This document shows, piece by piece, positions 4,892 through 8,902 of a stretch of 8,902 nucleotides of DNA. Below the pieces are notes generated by a model, which had not been told where the DNA came from, made no database searches, and saw only the letters and a program-made list of their open reading frames with translations. How positions within the stretch are numbered: position 1 is the stretch's first letter; each line of letters opens with the position of its first letter. Source of the DNA: Candidatus Saccharimonadota bacterium (lineage in GTDB: Bacteria > Patescibacteriota > Saccharimonadia > Saccharimonadales > UBA4665); contig JARIHB010000094.1 of NCBI GenBank assembly GCA_029288515.1, positions 1 through 8,902 on the forward strand, read 5' to 3'. Made by a program: the position numbers and the translations under genes.

Positions 4892-6469
4892 ATGAACTAC
4901 CTGATAGCTCGCGTGTCTGACGCGGAACAAAAGAAAGCCCTGCCAGCCCAAAAAAGAAGGCTTATAGAGTACGCCCAATCCAAAGGTTGGACGCAGGAGG
5001 GTATTGACTATGAATACGTTGAGTTCGACGAAACGGCATTTAAGGATAACCGCAAAGTATTCCGTGAAAAAGTCCTGGAGCCATTGCTCAATTCTAAAAA
5101 AGGGTCAATCGTAGTCCATGATAAATGCGACCGGTTCAGCCGTGACAGTTCCTCGGATGAAAAAGTTGCATTAGTAAGACTCTGTAAGCAAGCGAAGATT
5201 GAGCTGCACTTCCCTCACGACCATTTAATTATGAATTGCAACTCATCGGCAACGGAATGGTTTCAGTTAGATGTGAATATAGCGCTAGCTGGATACTATT
5301 CGGCGGCGATCCGTGACAATGTCAAGCGTCGGTTCGATCAAATGCTAGCCGATGGCATTTGGATTGGCCGTGCACCCATAGGGTACGCAAACTACCAGGA
5401 ACACGACAAAAATGGAAAGGTGATATTCAAGGGCATACGGATAGACACGGACCGTGCTCACCACATCCATCAAGGTTTCGTATTGCGCTCCACAGGCATG
5501 TCCTACAAAGCCATAGCAAAGGAAATGAAAAAGGCAGGCCTTCGTAGTCGAACAGCCAAAGGCAGGCCACTCAATGCTTGCCAATGGGAAGAGATTCTTA
5601 CCGACCCCTTCTACGTTGGCAGGATGAGATTCAAAGGCAGAGGCATGACCGCACCTAAAGAATATGCTCACAATTATCCGAGAATCGTTGAACCATGGCT
5701 ATGGGACAAAGTACAAGAGGTTAAGAACCACCGCGCCAACGGTAAGACTAAATACAGCAGCAAGCCGTTCCTCTTCAAAAACCTTAAATGCCATACCTGC
5801 GGCTACTCGATAACATTTGACGGACCTAAAGGAAAAGGCCGTAACACTTACGGTAAATGCACGGAATACGGCGGCAAACATAATGCCCAATGGGTCAATG
5901 AAGCCCTGCTGATAGAGCAAATACGGAGCCTGTTGCGATCAATCACGCTTCCAAAAAATAAATTGCCGGAGCTGGTTACCGAAATAGAGAAAAATCATGC
6001 CCACGAACAGGAACGTTACGCAAACACCAAAATACAGCTTCAAAAGGAATACGACGAGCTAGATAAAGAACTAGACGAGCTGTTTACCGATAGGAAACTG
6101 TTTAAGAGCCAGCATGAACGGTTTGAACGCATGGTTAAGGTCATTGAGAAACGACAGAAAGATATTCAGGACGAACTGAAAGACCATAGCGATGGCGATA
6201 AGGCGTTTGTAATCGGTGCAAGTTACTTACTTGATGTGTGCAGCCGTGCTGCCGAGCTGTTTGAAGCGGAAAGTTCTAAAGTAGAGCAAAAGCGGTACCT
6301 GTTGGACTTCATACTCTCGAATCCTACTTTGGACGGCGAAAAGCTGCATTTTACCCTTAAAGAACCGTTTGAAGATATAATAAAGTTGCAAGAAAAACAA
6401 TTATGGTACGCCCGGACGGATTCGAACCGCCGACCCTCTGTTCCGAAGACAGATGCTCTAATCCACTGA
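4892..6469 (+). CDS. Large serine recombinase (integrase) ending inside tRNA-Arg
   Basis: This 525-residue serine recombinase inserts and excises DNA at att sites through a Ser-DNA intermediate. The N-terminal resolvase-type domain (about 1-150) has A-R-V-S-D-A-E-Q (6-13), with S9 as the likely nucleophile, and D-R-F-S-R-D (80-85), whose R81 and R84 suit the active site. The 'Recombinase' DNA-binding domain follows (about 157-283, I-G-R-A-P-I-G-Y near 158-165), then a zinc ribbon (C300, C303, C323) and a Lys/Glu-rich coiled coil (about 365-430). The start is supported by AGGA 8 nt before the ATG at 4892. Residues 505-525 are antisense translation of the tRNA gene, so the natural C-terminus depends on integration. 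It lies head-on to the tRNA, as expected for an element inserted in its 3' end. Confidence 0.95.
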   Translation: MNYLIARVSDAEQKKALPAQKRRLIEYAQSKGWTQEGIDYEYVEFDETAFKDNRKVFREKVLEPLLNSKKGSIVVHDKCDRFSRDSSSDEKVALVRLCKQAKIELHFPHDHLIMNCNSSATEWFQLDVNIALAGYYSAAIRDNVKRRFDQMLADGIWIGRAPIGYANYQEHDKNGKVIFKGIRIDTDRAHHIHQGFVLRSTGMSYKAIAKEMKKAGLRSRTAKGRPLNACQWEEILTDPFYVGRMRFKGRGMTAPKEYAHNYPRIVEPWLWDKVQEVKNHRANGKTKYSSKPFLFKNLKCHTCGYSITFDGPKGKGRNTYGKCTEYGGKHNAQWVNEALLIEQIRSLLRSITLPKNKLPELVTEIEKNHAHEQERYANTKIQLQKEYDELDKELDELFTDRKLFKSQHERFERMVKVIEKRQKDIQDELKDHSDGDKAFVIGASYLLDVCSRAAELFEAESSKVEQKRYLLDFILSNPTLDGEKLHFTLKEPFEDIIKLQEKQLWYARTDSNRRPSVPKTDALIH

Positions 6470-6480
6470 GCTACGGGCGC
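6404..6480 (-). tRNA. tRNA-Arg, anticodon TCG, CCA encoded
   Basis: Read on the minus strand from 6480 this folds as a cloverleaf. The acceptor stem is GCGCCCG with CGGGCGT, the D stem GCTC/GAGC, the anticodon stem TCTGT/ACAGA with loop CTTCGGA (anticodon TCG), then a 5-nt variable region and a T stem GGCGG/CCGTC with loop TTCGAAT. A73 and CCA are encoded at 6407-6404. It would read CGN arginine codons, mainly CGA. The first pair is G1-U72 rather than the expected G-C, and the extra bases could be contributed by the element at the att junction. Its promoter, TATAAT at 6497-6492, lies just upstream. Confidence 0.96.
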
Positions 6481-6491
6481 GTACCTGCTGG

Positions 6492-6519
6492 ATTATACCA
6501 GATGCACCTCTGTTGTAAC
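6492..6519 (-). promoter_or_regulatory. Promoter of tRNA-Arg
   Basis: TATAAT at 6497-6492 (minus strand) is preceded by TGG, an extended -10 feature. A weak -35, GTTACA (6519-6514), lies 16 nt upstream. It is 11 nt ahead of the mature tRNA 5' end and faces away from the membrane protein gene. Confidence 0.6.
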
Positions 6520-6527
6520 AGTGACAG

Positions 6528-6557
6528 TTGCCAGGTGGGCCAACCTCAGCCTATACT
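6528..6557 (+). promoter_or_regulatory. Promoter of the membrane protein gene, likely leaderless mRNA
   Basis: TTGCCA (6528-6533) and TATACT (6552-6557) are 18 nt apart. The -10 ends only 10 nt before the ATG at 6568, so the transcript would begin a few bases from, or at, the start codon. It is divergent from the tRNA promoter, and the two share the 6481-6567 gap. Confidence 0.55.
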
Positions 6558-6567
6558 ATATACAGAC

Positions 6568-7341
6568 ATGAACCGTGTGCGCCGTCTGACTTATTTCCTG
6601 CAACACTGGAACGCTGTGCTGCCACTACTAAGCGCTTTGTTTGCCATGACGCTGCATAACAGCATCGCGTGGTCGAATAGTATATATATCTTTATCGTCG
6701 TTTTAGCGATAGGCGGCGTGTATACTATTGCGCCGTTTATGCAATTAGTACCAACCACTGTATATGCTCCGCTGATACTGGGCGTTGTATATACAACGGT
6801 TCCATATATATTCGGGCTGCTAAACCTGGGGTTGTTGCCCACCACGACTGACTGGTGGTGGATGATTGCCTTATTCCTGCTGGGCGCTGGTACCATGAGC
6901 CTTGTCGGCTGGTACAAAAAGCTGCCAAAAAAAGCGCTGCCTACCTCGGCCTTCATCGCCCGCATCGGCACTGACAGCGCCTGCTTTGCCAGCCTCATCA
7001 GTATACTTATCGGCAGCGTACTGATTATCTGGCAAGTACATAATGCCTTATGGCTCGTCACTATGGTAGCCCTGCTGCTAGGAGCGCTGGCGTTTTGCAT
7101 CGTGCAGCTGGCAGACACGGCAAACGCCGACGATGCGCATACAGCGATAACGACCATCGACACTATCACCCATGGTCTCATCATTACGCTTTTTGCCGCC
7201 TACCTCATGTTCTCGCACCATGCCACCACTGCAGCAGCGGCTATAGTATGCGGCATATTAACAGCCCTCTTCCTTGGTGTATTCTTCTGGTTCATCGGTC
7301 ATCCACGGCGCGCAGCAACCAGCAAACAAAAATTACGATGA
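6568..7341 (+). CDS. Polytopic inner-membrane protein, about 8 helices, unknown function
   Basis: The 257 residues are dominated by roughly eight hydrophobic helices, at about 13-30, 36-55, 64-90, 97-113, 140-158, 160-180, 205-222 and 226-247. There is a short basic N-terminus (M-N-R-V-R-R) and a basic tail (R-R-A-A-T-S-K-Q-K-L-R). A conspicuous W-W-W cluster begins helix four, and a polar loop with D-T-A-N-A-D-D-A-H lies between helices six and seven. No transporter, protease or prenyltransferase motif is visible, so I name no function. The frame extends upstream to 6403, but those residues are antisense of the tRNA, so I start at 6568, directly after the promoter. Only 39 nt separate it from the spermidine-synthase-like gene, so they probably form an operon and may act at the same membrane. 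Confidence 0.78.
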   Translation: MNRVRRLTYFLQHWNAVLPLLSALFAMTLHNSIAWSNSIYIFIVVLAIGGVYTIAPFMQLVPTTVYAPLILGVVYTTVPYIFGLLNLGLLPTTTDWWWMIALFLLGAGTMSLVGWYKKLPKKALPTSAFIARIGTDSACFASLISILIGSVLIIWQVHNALWLVTMVALLLGALAFCIVQLADTANADDAHTAITTIDTITHGLIITLFAAYLMFSHHATTAAAAIVCGILTALFLGVFFWFIGHPRRAATSKQKLR

Positions 7342-7380
7342 GCAGCCTCGCGGCGGCCGGTGGTATGAGACAATAGGCCC

Positions 7381-8865
7381 ATGTCGATCGCGCCGCGCTT
7401 ACTAACTGAAGGTAAACGTTTTGTACGGCGGCTTGGCCTGTACGAAGCCATTGCTTTTATTACCGGCTTCGTTCTGATGGCCTACGAGCTGGTTGCTTCG
7501 CGGATTCTGGCGCCAACAATTGGTACGTCGATATATGTCTGGACGAGCGTTATTGGCATTATGATCGCCGCCCTGGCGCTTGGCTATGCGGCTGGCGGCT
7601 GGGTAGCTGACCGTCGAGGCGTGCTGCAGGATATCGTGTGGTTACTGCTCGCGGCAACGGTGGGCGTGACAATTACGTGCGTGTTCTATACTCCTGTGCT
7701 GTCTACGGTTACATTGCTTATGCATGACCCTCGTCTGCAGGGCGTCGCAGCTTCGGCGCTGCTCTTTGCACCAGCCAGCTTCACCATGGGAATGATCAGC
7801 CCCTATCTTGCAAAGTTACGCGTCAATTCACTCACCACCACCGGACGCTCCGTGGCAGGATTGAGCGCTCTCAACTCGCTGGGTGGTATTATGGGTACGT
7901 TTCTAACCGGATTCGTATTCTTTAACTTCATTGGTTCGCGCGAAACGCTGGGGCTGCTGGCCGTCATTCTGCTGGCCTGCAGCTGGGCTGTACAGCCTCG
8001 AAAGTATCGGCGCGAGCACATTGTCGCCAGTATTGCCGTCTGCGGCATACTTGCGATCCAGATGGCAGCTCCAGCTCAGGCGGGTACTGTTGCCGACATC
8101 GACACTCCCACATCGCACTACAAAATTGTCGATACCCGGCTGGACGACCGGCCGCTGCGCGTGCTTATTATGGGACCTGGCGGCTATCAGTCGGGTGTAT
8201 ATACCAGCGGAACAAAAGATCTGGCTTTTAATTATACGCAAAAACTTGCCGACGTGGTGGCAGCCGCGCCCCATAAAGACAACATACTGGTCTTGGGAGG
8301 CGGCGCGTTTACCTTGCCTGAATACCTCGGGCAGCACTATCCCGGCAGCAAGATAAACGTTGTGGAGATTGATGCTCAACTGCCTGCTATTGCCGCACAA
8401 TACTTCCGTTATGAACCAACGCCGAATATCCATGTTATAAGTCAGGACGCCCGTACCTACCTGCATACTACCACTGCGACGTACGATATTGTATTAGTGG
8501 ACGTTTATAATGACGCTGCTGTACCATTCTCGGTCGCTACTCACGAATATGCCAACGACCTTTACCGTACGCTCAAACCCGATGGCGTGGCAGCCGTTAA
8601 CATCATTGCCGCCGCCAACGAACAGTGCCTGCCGTTACTTACCGCACTTAACGACACATACCTATCGGTCTTCGGCGCCGGCCGTATATACCCCCTTGTA
8701 GATATCACGAACAGTGTCAAACAAAACATTATAGCGGTCTATGGCAGCCCGCCGCTCAGCTGGGCCGATGTTTTGACCGGTGAAAACCCTATGCCGCTGC
8801 CGCCTGGCAAAACACTTACCGACAACTACGCCCCCACCGAAAGTCTTATCCAAAAATGTGAATAA
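7381..8865 (+). CDS. Fused membrane domain and spermidine-synthase-like (aminopropyltransferase) protein
   Basis: Residues about 20-230 form seven or so membrane helices. Typical marks are E-L-V-A-S-R-I-L-A-P-T-I-G-T-S (36-50) and A-L-G-Y-A-A-G-G-W-V-A-D-R-R (66-79) of the 'fused MFS/spermidine synthase' family. Residues about 245-490 are a Rossmann-fold methyltransferase-like domain. It has G-G-G-A-F (306-310), V-V-E-I-D (327-331, acidic end of strand two), Q-D-A-R (355-358), V-D-V-Y-N-D (373-378) and T-D-N-Y-A-P (480-485) near the end. Classical spermidine synthases use D-x-S-D-P at the active site; here it is V-Y-N-D, so polyamine transfer is uncertain and another aminopropyl- or methyl-transfer is possible. 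The length, 494 residues, is usual for fused forms. The start at 7381 has only a weak ribosome binding site. It is probably cotranscribed with the membrane protein 39 nt upstream. Confidence 0.88.
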   Translation: MSIAPRLLTEGKRFVRRLGLYEAIAFITGFVLMAYELVASRILAPTIGTSIYVWTSVIGIMIAALALGYAAGGWVADRRGVLQDIVWLLLAATVGVTITCVFYTPVLSTVTLLMHDPRLQGVAASALLFAPASFTMGMISPYLAKLRVNSLTTTGRSVAGLSALNSLGGIMGTFLTGFVFFNFIGSRETLGLLAVILLACSWAVQPRKYRREHIVASIAVCGILAIQMAAPAQAGTVADIDTPTSHYKIVDTRLDDRPLRVLIMGPGGYQSGVYTSGTKDLAFNYTQKLADVVAAAPHKDNILVLGGGAFTLPEYLGQHYPGSKINVVEIDAQLPAIAAQYFRYEPTPNIHVISQDARTYLHTTTATYDIVLVDVYNDAAVPFSVATHEYANDLYRTLKPDGVAAVNIIAAANEQCLPLLTALNDTYLSVFGAGRIYPLVDITNSVKQNIIAVYGSPPLSWADVLTGENPMPLPPGKTLTDNYAPTESLIQKCE

Positions 8866-8902
8866 TACATAAATTCATTGCAATCCACTACACAAAATGC
8901 TT

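Larger units (their letters stand above)
20..6480. mobile_element. Partial integrative element inserted in tRNA-Arg (one end visible)
   Basis: The recombinase abuts and overlaps the tRNA, with the tRNA 3' end facing the recombinase, so the element lies to the left. The distal att site, expected to repeat part of the tRNA 3' end, is not visible and presumably lies beyond the contig end. The exact crossover point inside the tRNA is unknown. Small, mostly unrecognised cargo genes and lower GC than the right side fit an acquired element. Confidence 0.68.

Noticed and set aside
6403..6567. N-terminal extension of the membrane protein beginning M-V-R-P-D-G-F-E-P-P-T
   Set aside because: This is antisense translation of the tRNA-Arg gene, a well-known annotation artefact; a promoter and ATG lie at 6552-6568.
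6783..6798. 16-bp perfect palindrome CGTTGTATATACAACG inside the membrane protein gene
   Set aside because: It lies in coding sequence (V-V-Y-T-T) and TATA-type words are common in this stretch; the GTTGTATA similarity to the leader repeats is probably coincidental.

Overview
The window looks like the edge of an assembled contig from an uncultured bacterium, most plausibly a Candidate Phyla Radiation (Patescibacteria) lineage such as Saccharibacteria. This placement is inferred from compact gene layout, a TM-anchored DUF4352 protein, a fused membrane/spermidine-synthase-like protein, weak or absent Shine-Dalgarno sites on several genes, and a serine recombinase in a tRNA gene. TGA is used as a normal stop, which excludes code-25 groups. 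Positions 1-19 are a sequencing-library (Nextera mosaic end) sequence, not genome.

Positions 20 to about 6480 look like one side of an integrative element in the 3' end of a tRNA-Arg(TCG) gene. A 525-residue large serine recombinase (4892-6469) runs into the antisense of the tRNA, so its last 21 residues are encoded by the tRNA gene. The other end of the element is not visible. Everything left of about 3450 is on the minus strand. Read in transcription order it is: a membrane-anchored DUF4352 protein behind a long structured leader, a short RadC/JAMM protein 9 nt later, an ATGA-coupled pair (a 186-aa protein plus a 117-aa protein resembling trypsin-co-occurring domain 2), a zinc-ribbon/DUF4145 protein, and a secreted or membrane protein cut off by the contig end. 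The pair and the DUF4145 protein resemble components of predicted bacterial conflict systems, so this arm may carry defence or signalling cargo.

The central part, on the plus strand, has a 76-aa basic helical protein, a 120-aa protein with an SSB-like acidic tail, a dense AT-rich cluster of palindromes built from CTAATAG/ATACCTA words (4483-4614), a 47-aa ORF with a good ribosome binding site, and the recombinase. The palindrome cluster looks like an origin, centromere or multi-operator site. One of its dyads recurs upstream of the DUF4145 gene, which suggests one element-encoded regulator acting at both places.

To the right of the tRNA the sequence is visibly more GC-rich and appears to be resident chromosome: a probably leaderless eight-helix membrane protein and, 39 nt later, a 494-residue fused membrane/spermidine-synthase-like protein.

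The most interesting signals are the leader of the DUF4352 gene (3220-3390), with two sets of mutually exclusive pairings resembling a riboswitch or attenuator, and the palindrome array. Both rest on reading the sequence alone.
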